A DNA stretch of 64,000 nucleotides from Desulfohalobium retbaense DSM 5692 (GCF_000024325.1 NC_013223.1:2731353-2795352), one strand, 5' to 3'. Shown: positions 37,185-46,488, counted from the stretch's first letter. A program made the numbers and translations. The notes: generated by a model not told the origin, from the letters alone.

Positions 37185-37347
37185 GAGCAGAAGGGGGACG
37201 AGAATTGGAGGATATGGTCCGCAAGACTTCACTATAAATGGAGGCAAAATATTCCGAAAAAGTGCCGGGCGAGATCCTCCCGATTTCAATAAACTTGACG
37301 ACGATCTCTTTCGTGATTTGCAGGGCCTGTTTTTCTTCTTGTGTCAC
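37168..37347 (-). CDS. 59-aa conserved-looking protein overlapping menG
   Basis: I start at GTG 37347, preceded by AAGGAGGG; longer in-frame starts would run through the terminator at 37381-37431. The product has a helical core (EEKQALQITKEIVVKFIEIGRISPGTFSEYF, partly quoted over two helices) and no cysteine or membrane segment. Its end overlaps the menG start by 17 bases. The ribosome site and overlap make it a likely real gene. I know no function. Confidence 0.65.
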   Translation of the reverse strand: MTQEEKQALQITKEIVVKFIEIGRISPGTFSEYFASIYSEVLRTISSNSRPPSAHDAEQ

Positions 37348-37373
37348 GTTGCCCTCCTTTGGCGTCCAGAAAT

Positions 37374-37431
37374 AAAAAAACCCGTCCGGGGGGAAATGGT
37401 TTTGACCGGGTACCGGAAAACGCCGGACGGG
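37374..37431 (-). terminator. Intrinsic terminator / possible attenuator before the 59-aa gene and menG
   Basis: A 9-bp perfect outer stem (37381-37389 / 37423-37431) with a long loop is followed in the minus sense by seven T residues (37374-37380). It ends only 27 bases before the GTG of the 59-aa gene. It can terminate the acidic-protein transcript from 37596, or act as an attenuator for the menG unit. Confidence 0.7.
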
Positions 37432-37595
37432 AAAAAGCGGGAGAAAGCGAGGAACCACCCCCCGTTTTTTACGATGGGCCTATAGCACGCCCCCGATCCG
37501 GAGTCGAGCCCGGGAACCGGCTCTCCCCCGGGGGCACCGCAACGTCTCCCAAACCCTCTCCCCACTCAGCGGTCAGCTCAAACGACATCATCCCT

Positions 37596-38468
37596 CTATT
37601 CCTGACCCGACAAGGCCTGGATTTCAGCCCGGATCGCCTGTGCGGCAAGCTGGGGCGCCTCACGAGCCACGACTTCGCGCATTTCATGGCGCAGATTCTG
37701 GGCAAGTTCGCTGATTTCATCTTGATTGACCATCTGCTGTTCAAGCTCCGAGAGCCGTTTTTCAAAACTGGCCAGTTCTTGCCGCCATTGATCCGCCTGG
37801 TCCTTGCCCTGTTCCTGGAGGACCTGCTCATCACTGAATTGTTTTTCAAGCCTCTCCAGACGGCGGCGCAGGGCGGCCAGTTCGTCCTCAACCGCGCCTT
37901 CTTCGGCTTCGCCACCAGGTGTCTGCTCGGCCTGCAACCGGGATTCAAGCTGCGGCCACAGATGCTCGCTGACCTGATTGGCGATGCCGCTGATCCAGCT
38001 TTCCGGCAGGCCATCCTGGGTCAGGATCGTTTCCAGGCTTTCGCGGACATTTTCCGTGAGCTGTTCCGGTTCCGTTTCGTCGTGCTCAAAGGACAGGCCA
38101 TGGATGAAGGCGTCCAATTCGGCAGCCTCATTGCGGGCCTGGTCCTGATCAAACGAGGGTGCTCTCTCCTCCTCGGCCGAGAGGAAAAAATCGTCGAGTT
38201 GATCAGTGGTATCGGCAGGCCTCTCCTGCTCTGCCGCGCCACCGCTTTCGAGTTCCTCAAACAGGGATTGCAGGTCACGGTCTTCCGCGGCCGGTGTCTC
38301 CTTACCGTCCTCGCCAAAGAGCACATCAAGATCCGCCATGCCCTCATTCTGGGAAGAGGCGCTCTCCTCCTCGCTCGGCAACCGCTTGCCGGGATCGCCT
38401 TCTTTGACGATCTCCGTCAGATCCAAAACATCCTCGGTGTTGGGGGTCATCTTTTTGTCGTCGGACAT
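37596..38468 (-). CDS. Acidic coiled-coil protein, possibly PopZ-like
   Basis: The 290-aa product is very rich in Glu, Asp and Gln. It has a short conserved-looking N-terminus (VLDLTEIVKEG), a long acidic disordered middle, a coiled coil (about residues 195-260, with many heptad Leu such as LAALRRRLERLEKQF) and a C-terminal helix (APQLAAQAIRAEIQAL). This three-part layout, with a short N-terminal helix, acidic linker and helical C-terminus of the L-x2-L-V-x-x-x-I-x-x-E-I type, recalls PopZ (DUF2497) polar organisers. The similarity is weak and I give no symbol. GAGG lies before ATG 38468. Confidence 0.6.
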   Translation of the reverse strand: MSDDKKMTPNTEDVLDLTEIVKEGDPGKRLPSEEESASSQNEGMADLDVLFGEDGKETPAAEDRDLQSLFEELESGGAAEQERPADTTDQLDDFFLSAEEERAPSFDQDQARNEAAELDAFIHGLSFEHDETEPEQLTENVRESLETILTQDGLPESWISGIANQVSEHLWPQLESRLQAEQTPGGEAEEGAVEDELAALRRRLERLEKQFSDEQVLQEQGKDQADQWRQELASFEKRLSELEQQMVNQDEISELAQNLRHEMREVVAREAPQLAAQAIRAEIQALSGQE

Positions 38469-38654
38469 AACGCCTCGCATGTGTTTACAGGTCAGGTCCT
38501 CGAAAAGAGCCGAACCAAAGAAGACAACGGCCCGGGCTGTTCACAGGCCTCGCCACAGACTCAGAAATGGTTTTGGCACCTGATCTGAATCCCGTCAACT
38601 CGCGCCGGGCAAGGAAAGAGGGAGAAGGGCAAGAAAGGAAGGGCAAAAAAAAAA

Positions 38655-38672
38655 GGCCGCCCGAAGGCGGCC
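38655..38672 (-). terminator. Strong intrinsic terminator of cytochrome c3 with a UUCG loop
   Basis: In the minus sense the stem GGCCGCC-TTCG-GGCGGCC carries a stabilising UUCG tetraloop and is followed by a run of about ten T residues. It starts 15 bases after the cytochrome stop codon. Confidence 0.93.
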
Positions 38673-38686
38673 CTAAGCGATGTCGC

Positions 38687-39097
38687 TTATTTCGGGTGGC
38701 ACTGCGTGCAGGCCAAAGGACCGGTGGTTTCGCCGGCTTTTTTCTTGGCCATGTGGCAGCCCAGGCAGCTGTGTTCGCTGCGGCGGTCATGGAATGCATT
38801 GTAGAAATAGGCGATGTCCTTTTTCTCTTCAACGCTGGTGGGGTTGAAGAGATCGTGGCACCCTTCAGTCATGCAGTTGTAGTTGTCGGGGTTCTCAGCC
38901 AGCATATGGTGGCAGGACTCACAATCCAGAGCGCTGTGCGCATCGTGGGAGAACTCCACCGGGCTGAACCGGGCTTTCACGCCTTCGGGAGCCTTCAGGA
39001 CCATGTCCCCGGGGGCTTCCATTGCACTCAGATTCGGCAGCACAAACGCGCAGACCAAAGCGGAGCACACCAGAGCGACAAACAGTGATTTCCTCAT
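38687..39097 (-). CDS. Periplasmic tetraheme cytochrome c3 (class III)
   Basis: Electron carrier between periplasmic hydrogenases or formate dehydrogenases and membrane complexes. The 136-aa precursor starts at ATG 39097 behind AAGGAGGTG and has a signal peptide ending near LSAMEA. Four heme-binding motifs are visible: CESCH (59-63), CMTEGCH with four spacer residues (75-81), CLGCH (111-115) and CTQCH (130-134). Extra His residues (SHDAH, CHH, FHDRR) supply distal ligands for bis-His hemes. The size and spacing fit type I cytochrome c3, a marker of Desulfovibrionales. Confidence 0.95.
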   Translation of the reverse strand: MRKSLFVALVCSALVCAFVLPNLSAMEAPGDMVLKAPEGVKARFSPVEFSHDAHSALDCESCHHMLAENPDNYNCMTEGCHDLFNPTSVEEKKDIAYFYNAFHDRRSEHSCLGCHMAKKKAGETTGPLACTQCHPK

Positions 39098-39146
39098 TCC
39101 GCTACACCTCCTTACCAAGTTGTTACAAAATGCACTAGCTCATTTC

Positions 39147-39176
39147 CCACTACGGGAGAACAACAGCTTATGTCAA
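39147..39176 (-). promoter_or_regulatory. Candidate sigma-70 promoter of cytochrome c3
   Basis: On the minus strand TTGACA (39171-39176) is a perfect -35 box; TAGTGG (39147-39152), 18 bases on, is a poor -10 box. It lies 50-80 bases before the cytochrome ATG. The -35 match is strong and the -10 weak. Confidence 0.35.
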
Positions 39177-39217
39177 GCGGGGCGGCGGAAAACCAGCGCT
39201 GCTTTTGGGAATAATCC

Positions 39218-40486
39218 CTAGAACTTGACAGCCTGGACGGCCTCCAGGGTCTGTTCGAAGTCCGCCTTTTCATGGGCAAAGGAGACAAATGTGCACTCGA
39301 ATCCCGAAGGAGCGATATAGATTCCCTGCTCCAACATCTGGGCATAGTAGGCCCGGAAAAGATCCTGATCCTGTTTCTGGGCGCTGGCGAAATCAGTGAC
39401 CGCTTCAGAGCTGAAAAACAGGGTAAACGCGGAGCCCAGGACGTTCAGGGAAACAGGCACGCCCTTGTCCGTGAGCACCTGCTGCATCTGTTCGGCCAAT
39501 TTTCTGGTCTGCTCGGCCAGGGCAGTATAATTGCTCTTGGCCAAAAGCCGTAGTGTCGCAACCCCGGCAGCCATGGCCACGGGATTCCCGGCCAGGGTCC
39601 CAGCCTGGTAAACCGAACCGCAAGGGGCAATACGCTCCATGAGTTCTTTCTTGCCCCCATAGGCACCGACCGGAAATCCGCCGCCGATGATCTTGCCCAG
39701 GCAGGTCAGATCAGGGGTCACGCCGAACAAGGTCTGGGCCCCGCCATAATCCATCCTGAACCCGGTGATGACCTCATCGAAAATAAGCACACTGCCGTAG
39801 CTGTCTGCCAACTCACGCAGTCCCTGGAGGAAACCGGATTGGGGCGGTACAAGGCCCATATTCCCGGCGACCGGCTCCAGAATGATGGCGGCAATCTCAT
39901 CGCCTTGCTGTTCAAAGACGGCTCGGGCGGCTTCCAGATCGTTGTAGGGGACGATAATCGTGTCCTGCACAGTGTGTTCGGGCACGCCGGGGGTGCCAGG
40001 GATGGACAATGTCGCCACCCCGGAGCCGGCGCTGGCCAGCAGAGCGTCGACATGGCCGTGGTAATTGCCCTCGAATTTGAGAATCTTGTTTCGGCCGGTA
40101 TGCGCCCGAGCCACCCGGAGCGCGCTCATGGTCGCCTCCGTCCCGGAATTGACCATGCGCACCATATCCATGCCCGGAAACGCGTCGACAATAGCCTCAG
40201 CCAGCTCGATCTCCTGCACGCAGGGGGCACCAAAACTTGAGCCGTTGTCCACGGCGCGGTGGACGGCGTCGGTCACTTCGGGATGGGCATGGCCGAGCAG
40301 CATCGGCCCCCAGGACAAGACATAGTCAATGTAGCGATTGCCTTCCTCGGAAAAAATATGGCTCCCCTTGCCCTTGGCAATGAACAGCGGATCCATTCCC
40401 ACGCTTTGGCAGGCCCGCACCGGACTGTTCACGCCTCCAGGGATAACCGCTCTGGCCTTTTGAAAGAGTTCCTTGGAATCATGCAT
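39218..40486 (-). CDS. hemL: Glutamate-1-semialdehyde 2,1-aminomutase
   Basis: PLP enzyme of 422 aa making 5-aminolevulinate from glutamate-1-semialdehyde (C5 pathway). Motifs: [76 protein letters not shown], and the PLP-lysine region [19 protein letters not shown]. Full family length. AAAAGGAG precedes the ATG. It stands next to a siroheme decarboxylase gene on the same strand, so this locus feeds tetrapyrrole synthesis. Confidence 0.96.
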   Translation of the reverse strand: MHDSKELFQKARAVIPGGVNSPVRACQSVGMDPLFIAKGKGSHIFSEEGNRYIDYVLSWGPMLLGHAHPEVTDAVHRAVDNGSSFGAPCVQEIELAEAIVDAFPGMDMVRMVNSGTEATMSALRVARAHTGRNKILKFEGNYHGHVDALLASAGSGVATLSIPGTPGVPEHTVQDTIIVPYNDLEAARAVFEQQGDEIAAIILEPVAGNMGLVPPQSGFLQGLRELADSYGSVLIFDEVITGFRMDYGGAQTLFGVTPDLTCLGKIIGGGFPVGAYGGKKELMERIAPCGSVYQAGTLAGNPVAMAAGVATLRLLAKSNYTALAEQTRKLAEQMQQVLTDKGVPVSLNVLGSAFTLFFSSEAVTDFASAQKQDQDLFRAYYAQMLEQGIYIAPSGFECTFVSFAHEKADFEQTLEAVQAVKF

Positions 40487-40630
40487 ACTGCTACTCCTTT
40501 TTCGTTACGCCCCGCTTCCAGCCACCCTCTGAGCGCCTTTTTCACTGCCCGCCCAGAAGCAAGAGGTTTGGCAGCGGCGGCTGGACGGACGCCACGCTTT
40601 TTTGCCCCGCGAGAAACGCCACGGCAGGGG

Positions 40631-41116
40631 TTAGAAATACCGCATGGAGGTTTTTTTCAGTTCCTGGTCGCTAAACAGGACCTCATATTGCTCTACTCCG
40701 GTCTCAGCCTGGAGTTCATGGACCACGCGCAAGCAATCCTCCAGACTGCGCCCATGGATCATGGTATACATATTATACGGCCAGTCCAGACAATTGCGGC
40801 GCTGATAACAATGGGTGATCTCCGTGCGCTCGGCCATGCGTCTGCCGACCTGCTCTACATCGCGGTCGTCTTCCACATACCAGGCCACCATGGCGTTGTG
40901 CCCGTATCCGGCCTGTTGGTGGCGCAAGGTAGCCCCGAAGCGTCTGATACTGCCGTTGGCTTGCAAACGGCGCAACAGCTCGAGCACGACCTCTTCGTCG
41001 ACCCCGACTTCCCGGGCGATATCAGCAAAAGGGGTTGCCGAATCCGGCAATGTTCCCTGGACGATACGCAAAATAGCCTTGTCTTTCGCCGTCAACTCTT
41101 CATACACTGTACTCAT
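40631..41116 (-). CDS. Siroheme decarboxylase subunit (AhbA/AhbB type)
   Basis: The 161-aa protein has an AsnC/Lrp-type winged helix (KDKAILRIVQGTLPDSATPFADIAREVGVDEEVVLELLRRLQ, read in pieces) and then the enzyme-specific segment SIRRFGATLRHQQAGYGHNAMVAWYV followed by the ligand-binding domain with THCYQRR and YNMYTMIHG. In the alternative heme pathway of sulfate reducers AhbA and AhbB decarboxylate siroheme to didecarboxysiroheme. I cannot decide which subunit this is, and the partner is not in the window. AGGGGG precedes ATG 41116. A longer frame upstream lacks a ribosome site. Confidence 0.88.
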   Translation of the reverse strand: MSTVYEELTAKDKAILRIVQGTLPDSATPFADIAREVGVDEEVVLELLRRLQANGSIRRFGATLRHQQAGYGHNAMVAWYVEDDRDVEQVGRRMAERTEITHCYQRRNCLDWPYNMYTMIHGRSLEDCLRVVHELQAETGVEQYEVLFSDQELKKTSMRYF

Positions 41117-41463
41117 GGTTCCCCCTGTCTCTCGGAATTCAGAGCTGTTACCGTTTTCGCGCTCAGCTTGCAACCGCTGCAGACACAGGGGCCGACGGCC
41201 TTTGTCTTGTCTGAAGGGGCGCAAAACGCTATACCTCTCTAGCCAGGCAAGAAAAATGACAATTCGAGGCCCGCGTCAGCAGGTTTGCACGGTGATTGCG
41301 GCAGGCATACGTCGCCTGCTGCCTGCGCGACATGCCGCAGATCGAAGACGGGGCTGCAGAGGCAGATCGCCGAACCGTTCACGACTATGTCAGGGCCGGC
41401 TTACCACCACAACAGCGCAGCCGTGGCGCAAAGGACCGGCCACTTTTGCACAAGGAGTTTTCT
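41117..41463. other. Intergenic region between siroheme decarboxylase and gpsA
   Basis: A 347-bp divergent region. I see no gene, tRNA-like fold or known operator in it. It should contain the promoters of both flanking genes. AAGGAG just before 41464 is the gpsA ribosome site. Confidence 0.4.
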
Positions 41464-42456
41464 ATGCACATCGCTGTTCTCGGAGCAGGCAGCTGGGGCA
41501 CGACATTGGCCAACGTCTTTGCCCGCAAAGGCGAATCGACCTCGCTTTGGGTCAGGGAGCCGAAGCTCGCCGCAACTATACGAACGCAACACCAAAATCC
41601 GGTCTATCTGCCGGACATTGCCCTGAGCCCGGAAATCCAGGCCCACCCGGACCTGGAGACGGTGCTGAAATCCGCGGAGCTTATTGTTGTGGCGGTCCCG
41701 TGCCAGTTTCTGCGCGGCGTACTGAACGAGGCACGCCCTTTGTTGCCCAAAAAACCGTTTGTCATCTGTGCCAGCAAAGGGATCGAGCTCGAGACCCTCA
41801 AACCGATGTCCGAGGTGGTCGCCGAGGCATTGCATGAATTGCACCCGACCTACGCCATGCTCTCCGGCCCCTCGTTCGCCCGGGAAGTCGCTCGTGAATT
41901 GCCCACGGCCGTCAGTCTCGGCTGTGCCGACACCAAACGGGGGAAAATGGCCCAGGCAGCGTTGAGTACCGAGGCGTTCCGGGTCTATACCAACTCTGAC
42001 GTCCGCGGCGTGGAACTCGGCGGAGCCATCAAGAATATCATCGCCATTGCCGCCGGGATCAGCGACGGGCTCGGGTTCGGAAGCGACGCCAGAGCGGCCC
42101 TGATCACCCGCGGCCTGGCTGAGATGTCACGCTTGGGCCAGGCCATGGGCGGCCGGGCCCAAACCTTTATGGGGCTCTCCGGCATGGGCGACCTTGTTCT
42201 GACCTGCACTGGTGATCTGTCGCGCAATCGGCAAGTGGGACTCAAGCTGGCCCACGGCCTTTCCTTGATGGACATTCTCAGTGACATGCGCATGGTGGCC
42301 GAAGGCGTCAAAACTACGGAGGCGGTCTTCCGCCTGGGCCAACGACTCAATGTCGAACTGCCCATCACCGAACAGGTGTACCGCATTCTCTATGAAGAAA
42401 AGAATCCCTCCGAGGGTGTCAGTGAACTCATGGGTCGCGAACTCAAGGACGAATAG
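41464..42456 (+). CDS. gpsA: Glycerol-3-phosphate dehydrogenase [NAD(P)+]
   Basis: Cytosolic enzyme of 330 aa that reduces dihydroxyacetone phosphate to sn-glycerol 3-phosphate for phospholipids. It starts at ATG 41464 after AAGGAG. Motifs: IAVLGAGSWGTTLANVFA, VVAVPCQFLRGVL, SKGIE, LSGPSFAREVA, the catalytic Lys in ELGGAIKNIIAIAAGI, and TCTGDLSRNRQVG. Its 3' end overlaps the start of the next gene by about 35 bases, so it probably heads the efflux operon that follows. Confidence 0.96.
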   Translation: MHIAVLGAGSWGTTLANVFARKGESTSLWVREPKLAATIRTQHQNPVYLPDIALSPEIQAHPDLETVLKSAELIVVAVPCQFLRGVLNEARPLLPKKPFVICASKGIELETLKPMSEVVAEALHELHPTYAMLSGPSFAREVARELPTAVSLGCADTKRGKMAQAALSTEAFRVYTNSDVRGVELGGAIKNIIAIAAGISDGLGFGSDARAALITRGLAEMSRLGQAMGGRAQTFMGLSGMGDLVLTCTGDLSRNRQVGLKLAHGLSLMDILSDMRMVAEGVKTTEAVFRLGQRLNVELPITEQVYRILYEEKNPSEGVSELMGRELKDE

Positions 42457-44866
42457 GCCGTTTCTCTGCCTGCTGCTCGCCAGCGTTATTCTGGTCCTGT
42501 GCTGTACCTCGGCCCGTGGGGCGCCGGAACAATTGGCCGTGACCCTTGTCCATGACGGGCCGGGACACGGCGAAACGGCCTTTGCCTCGCAATTGAAACA
42601 GGAAACCGCCAAGCTGCTTGCTCCGGAAATCTCTCTGGAGTGGAGGACTGAACCGGCCTCCGCCTCGAGCCCGGAGGCGATCCAGCACGCCCTGAATCGC
42701 GCATTGGGCGCCCCAGGCACGGACATCGTGGTCACCAGCGGACCGCTGGGAACTCTTGCGGCCGCCCGCGCCCGGGAACACTTGGCCAAACCGGTTTTGG
42801 GCCTGCTGGAGGTTGCTTCCAGCCTGTACGGCCTCTCTCAGAAAAATCCTGGCGTGTCGGACCGAGGCAACCTGAATTGTATCGCCCCCACCGGGAAGCT
42901 GCAACGTGATCTGACTGCTTTGCGCCGGCTCGGCCACACCTCCGCCATCACCTGCCTGTTCGACGCGGCCCTGCTCCGTGCGGTCCCCGGATTTGCTCCA
43001 CACCTTAGAGCCCTCGGCCGGGAGCTTGATCTCCAGATCAAGGTCATCCCGGTTGCGGATTCACCGAACGCAACAATCCAGGAGCTTCGAGACGCAGCCC
43101 CGGGCGCGCTCTATCTCGGCTCCACACCGCAATGGGGAGCGCAAGACCGCGCCGTTTTTTTTCGCGCTTGCACCGTCCAACACTGGCCGGTCGTTTCCGG
43201 CGGGGGTCGCAAGGACGTTGTCGCTGGGGCCTTGGCGGCGCACGCCGGCCCCGCTCCGGCCCGCATCGCCCGCCGGATGGCCTTGAACATCCAGGCAGTG
43301 CTCCAGGGCGAGCTGCCGGGTGAACTGCCCAGGGAATTGGGCGCCCACGGCCGGCTGTGCGTCAATGCCTCCACAGCCCGGCACCTTGGCATTCCAGTTT
43401 CCCGGGCCGCGGCCCTGTCCGCAGAGATCCTGCACGACCCGCCTTCCTCAGACGTGCCGCGGTTGACCCTGCCGCAGGCCCTCAACCTGGCAGCGCGCCA
43501 CAACCCGCAACTCATGGAACAAACGGCCCGCGTCGCAGGGGCCCGAGGCCAGTCCGGTCAAGCCAGGGCCGCTTTCCTGCCCCAGGTTTCCGGGTATTGG
43601 CAAACAACGCATATCGACCAGGACCGTTCAGAGGCCTCCCTCGGGATGCAGCCGTGGCGCAGGGCCTCGGCCGGATTCACCGTTCGCCAGAACATCTTCA
43701 ATGATCCCCTGTTCACCCAGGCGGCAGCAGCGGAGCAAACCGTCAAGGCCAGGAAACAGGAACAGTCCCGGGCGCGACTGGATGTGCTTGCTGCGACCGG
43801 ACGGGCCTATCTGAATGTCTTGCGGGCCCAAGCAGTACTGGAGAGCGCCAAGCGCAACCACGCCCTTACCCTGGACCACCTTGAACTCGCCCGGGCCCGA
43901 CGGCGGGCAGGGGCCTCCGGTCCGCAGGACATCTACCGCTGGGAGGCCCAGGAGGCCGAACAGCAAAGTGCGGTGCTCAAAGCCCGGACCGGAGTTGCTC
44001 AGGCCCGGTTGGCATTGAACAGGGCCCTCGGCCAGCCGCCGCAGACATCGTGGACCGCGGCCGACCTCAGTCTACAGGACAGACTCCATTTTCTGGCCCC
44101 CTTCTTCCCGGCAGACGGGGCCGTGCCCCAGACCTTGCAGGCCTTGATCGCCCAGGCCGAGGACACGGCCTTGGAGCAATCCCCCTCCCTGAACGCCCTG
44201 GAAGCCCTGCTGCATGCGGGACGACTGCGGCGGGACCAAAAAAAACGGGCTTTTTTTGCCCCTGAAATCACGGCTTCTTTTGAGTTTGAGCACGAATTGA
44301 CCAGTGAGTCCGAAAGTTGGGATCCCCCGCAGGGGATGCGGCTGGACCTGCCGCAGGCCAACAAGGACGATTGGACCCTGGCCCTGAGGGCCAGGGTGCC
44401 GCTGATCACCGGGGGAGAGCGCGGCCATGCCCTGGCCGAGGCCCGGGCTGTGCTCGCCCGCCTTGCAGCCCGGCGCCGGGGCATACGCCAACAGATCCAG
44501 GAGGAGGTCCGCAGGGCGGTCTACGCCCTGGAAAGCTCCCGGCCCCGCATCCATCTGGCCCGGCGGGCCGCCGACCGCGCGGACAAGAATCTCCACGTTG
44601 TGCAGGCAAAATATGCCCGAGGCACGGCCTCTCTGGTCGCCCTGCTCGACGCACAGCACAACGCTGTCACCCAGCAAAAAAAGGCGGATCTCGCCCTGTA
44701 CGCGTATTTCGAGGACCTTGTCGCCCTGCAACGGGCCATGTCCTGGTTTGCCTGGACCGCCCCGCAACAGAGCGCACAGCAATGGCTGCGAACCCTGCAA
44801 CGCCGGGCCTCGAAAACGGCAGCGCCCGCCTCGCAGTCCCGCTCGGCCTCCCCGCTGCAACCCTGA
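42422..44866 (+). CDS. Fusion: ABC-type substrate-binding domain + TolC-like outer-membrane efflux protein
   Basis: The start is uncertain; I use GTG 42422 with GAGG six bases upstream (42412-42415), giving 814 aa and a good signal peptide (NRPFLCLLLASVILVLCCTSARG). ATG 42392 and GTG 42416 are alternatives. Residues about 30-340 resemble the ABC_sub_bind family (TDIVVTSGPLGTLAAARA; KPVLGLLEV; GHTSAITCLFDAALLRAVP). Residues about 345-800 are a TolC/OEP channel subunit (LTLPQALNLAARHNPQLMEQ..ARAAFLPQVSGYW; two long coiled-coil repeats with LARARRRAGASGPQDIYRWEAQ and VVQAKYARGTASLVALLDAQ). Both halves would lie in the periplasm and outer membrane. The operon continues with an RND adaptor and pump, so this is the outer channel of that exporter. 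Confidence 0.85.
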   Translation: MNSWVANSRTNRPFLCLLLASVILVLCCTSARGAPEQLAVTLVHDGPGHGETAFASQLKQETAKLLAPEISLEWRTEPASASSPEAIQHALNRALGAPGTDIVVTSGPLGTLAAARAREHLAKPVLGLLEVASSLYGLSQKNPGVSDRGNLNCIAPTGKLQRDLTALRRLGHTSAITCLFDAALLRAVPGFAPHLRALGRELDLQIKVIPVADSPNATIQELRDAAPGALYLGSTPQWGAQDRAVFFRACTVQHWPVVSGGGRKDVVAGALAAHAGPAPARIARRMALNIQAVLQGELPGELPRELGAHGRLCVNASTARHLGIPVSRAAALSAEILHDPPSSDVPRLTLPQALNLAARHNPQLMEQTARVAGARGQSGQARAAFLPQVSGYWQTTHIDQDRSEASLGMQPWRRASAGFTVRQNIFNDPLFTQAAAAEQTVKARKQEQSRARLDVLAATGRAYLNVLRAQAVLESAKRNHALTLDHLELARARRRAGASGPQDIYRWEAQEAEQQSAVLKARTGVAQARLALNRALGQPPQTSWTAADLSLQDRLHFLAPFFPADGAVPQTLQALIAQAEDTALEQSPSLNALEALLHAGRLRRDQKKRAFFAPEITASFEFEHELTSESESWDPPQGMRLDLPQANKDDWTLALRARVPLITGGERGHALAEARAVLARLAARRRGIRQQIQEEVRRAVYALESSRPRIHLARRAADRADKNLHVVQAKYARGTASLVALLDAQHNAVTQQKKADLALYAYFEDLVALQRAMSWFAWTAPQQSAQQWLRTLQRRASKTAAPASQSRSASPLQP

Positions 44867-44919
44867 TCAGGGGTGCACAGACCCCTGCAGAGAAAGCGAA
44901 CCGCAAAGGAAACACAACA

Positions 44920-46488
44920 ATGGAAGAAAGTCCGGAAATCTTTGAACACAAATTGAGTCTGCGCAATCTGCGCATCGAGGATTATGCGGACCTGACGGAA
45001 ATTATGGATCGCGCTTACCGGGCCATGGACGAGATCTGGGAGCGCGACGAGATCCGCTCCATGATCACCCGTTTTCCCGAGGGCCAATTGTGCATCGAAG
45101 ACAACGGCAAGGTTGTGGCCGTAGCGCTGAGCCTGATCATCGATTACGCCAAGTACGGCAGCACACATACCTACCAGGACATCATCGGTGAAGGGTATCT
45201 CCGCAACCACGACCCCAATGGGGATTACCTCTATGGTATCGAGGTCTTTGTCCATCCGGACTACCAGGGCATGCGTCTCGGCCGCCGTTTGTATGACGGC
45301 CGCAAGGGGTTATGCGAACAACTCAATTTAAAAGGCATTCTCGTTGGCGGGCGCATCCCCGGTTACGGCCGGTACAGCCACGAGATGTCGCCCCAGGAAT
45401 ACGTGACCCAGGTCAAAAACAAGGAGTTGCACGATCCGGTGCTCTCCTTCCAATTGGCCAATGATTTCCACATCAAGAAGTTGATCAAGGGCTATCTGCC
45501 CATCGACGAGCGCTCCCACGGCTATGCGGTCCTGCTTGAGTGGAACAATATCTACTATGAGGAACAGCCGGAAATCCTGAGCCAACGCAAAAGTTACGTC
45601 CGTCTCGGGGTAGTCCAGTGGCAGATGCGGCTGTTCGGCTCCTTTGACGATTTTCTGCAACAGGTCGAATTTTTTGTGGACACTGTGGCCCGCTACCAGG
45701 GCGATCTGATTTTATTTCCCGAACTCTTCAATGCCCCGCTCATGGCCCGTTTCGACCAGGAAGACGCCGCCGATGCCATGCGCTCGCTGGCCGAATATAC
45801 CGAACCGCTGCGCGAGGAACTCATGCGCATGGCCCTGGGGTACAACATCAACATCGTCTCCGGATCAGTTCCGGAATACCGGGACAACAAACTCTTCAAT
45901 GTCTCTTTTTTGTGCCGCCGCGATGGGACCTGGGACACCCAGTACAAACTCCACATCACCCCCGAAGAAACCTCGAGTTGGGGGCTGCGCGGGGGCAATC
46001 AGATCAAGGTCTTCGATACCGACGTCGGCCGTATCGGCATCCTCATCTGCTACGATGTTGAATTTCCGGAACTCCCGCGGCTCATGACCGCTCAAGGAGT
46101 GGAAATTCTGCTGGTTCCTTTCTGGACGGACACCAAAAACGCCTATCTCCGGGTACGCCGCTGCGCCCAGGCCCGGGCCATCGAAAACGAATGCTATGTG
46201 GCTATCTCCGGCAGTGTCGGGAACATCCCCCGGGTCGAAAACATGGACATCCAGTATTCGCAGGCCGCGATTTTTTCGCCCTCGGACTTCGCCTTCCCCC
46301 ACGACGCTGTGGCCGACGAGGCGACCCCGAATACGGAAATGACCCTGATTGCCGATCTGGATCTCGACCTGCTCAAGGACCTGCGGCACCAGGGCTCGGT
46401 CCAGAACATGAAAAACAGACGCCTTGACCTCTATTCCCTGAATTGGTTGTCCGGGGGATCTTTTGACCCCACAGGAGAGCACTCATGA
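44920..46488 (+). CDS. Bifunctional GNAT acetyltransferase / carbon-nitrogen hydrolase
   Basis: Cytosolic protein of 522 aa from ATG 44920 (AAAGGA upstream). Residues about 12-215 are a GNAT domain (LRNLRIEDYADLTEIMDRAY; acetyl-CoA loop VHPDYQGMRLGRRLYD). Residues about 225-510 are a nitrilase-superfamily amidase with the catalytic triad Glu (LFPELFNAP), Lys (YKLHITPEE) and Cys (ILICYDVEFPELP). This fusion is a known family of unknown substrate. Its stop overlaps the adaptor gene by ATGA (46485-46488), and it sits inside an RND efflux operon, so it may modify or detoxify the exported compound. That link is inference. Confidence 0.92.
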   Translation: MEESPEIFEHKLSLRNLRIEDYADLTEIMDRAYRAMDEIWERDEIRSMITRFPEGQLCIEDNGKVVAVALSLIIDYAKYGSTHTYQDIIGEGYLRNHDPNGDYLYGIEVFVHPDYQGMRLGRRLYDGRKGLCEQLNLKGILVGGRIPGYGRYSHEMSPQEYVTQVKNKELHDPVLSFQLANDFHIKKLIKGYLPIDERSHGYAVLLEWNNIYYEEQPEILSQRKSYVRLGVVQWQMRLFGSFDDFLQQVEFFVDTVARYQGDLILFPELFNAPLMARFDQEDAADAMRSLAEYTEPLREELMRMALGYNINIVSGSVPEYRDNKLFNVSFLCRRDGTWDTQYKLHITPEETSSWGLRGGNQIKVFDTDVGRIGILICYDVEFPELPRLMTAQGVEILLVPFWTDTKNAYLRVRRCAQARAIENECYVAISGSVGNIPRVENMDIQYSQAAIFSPSDFAFPHDAVADEATPNTEMTLIADLDLDLLKDLRHQGSVQNMKNRRLDLYSLNWLSGGSFDPTGEHS

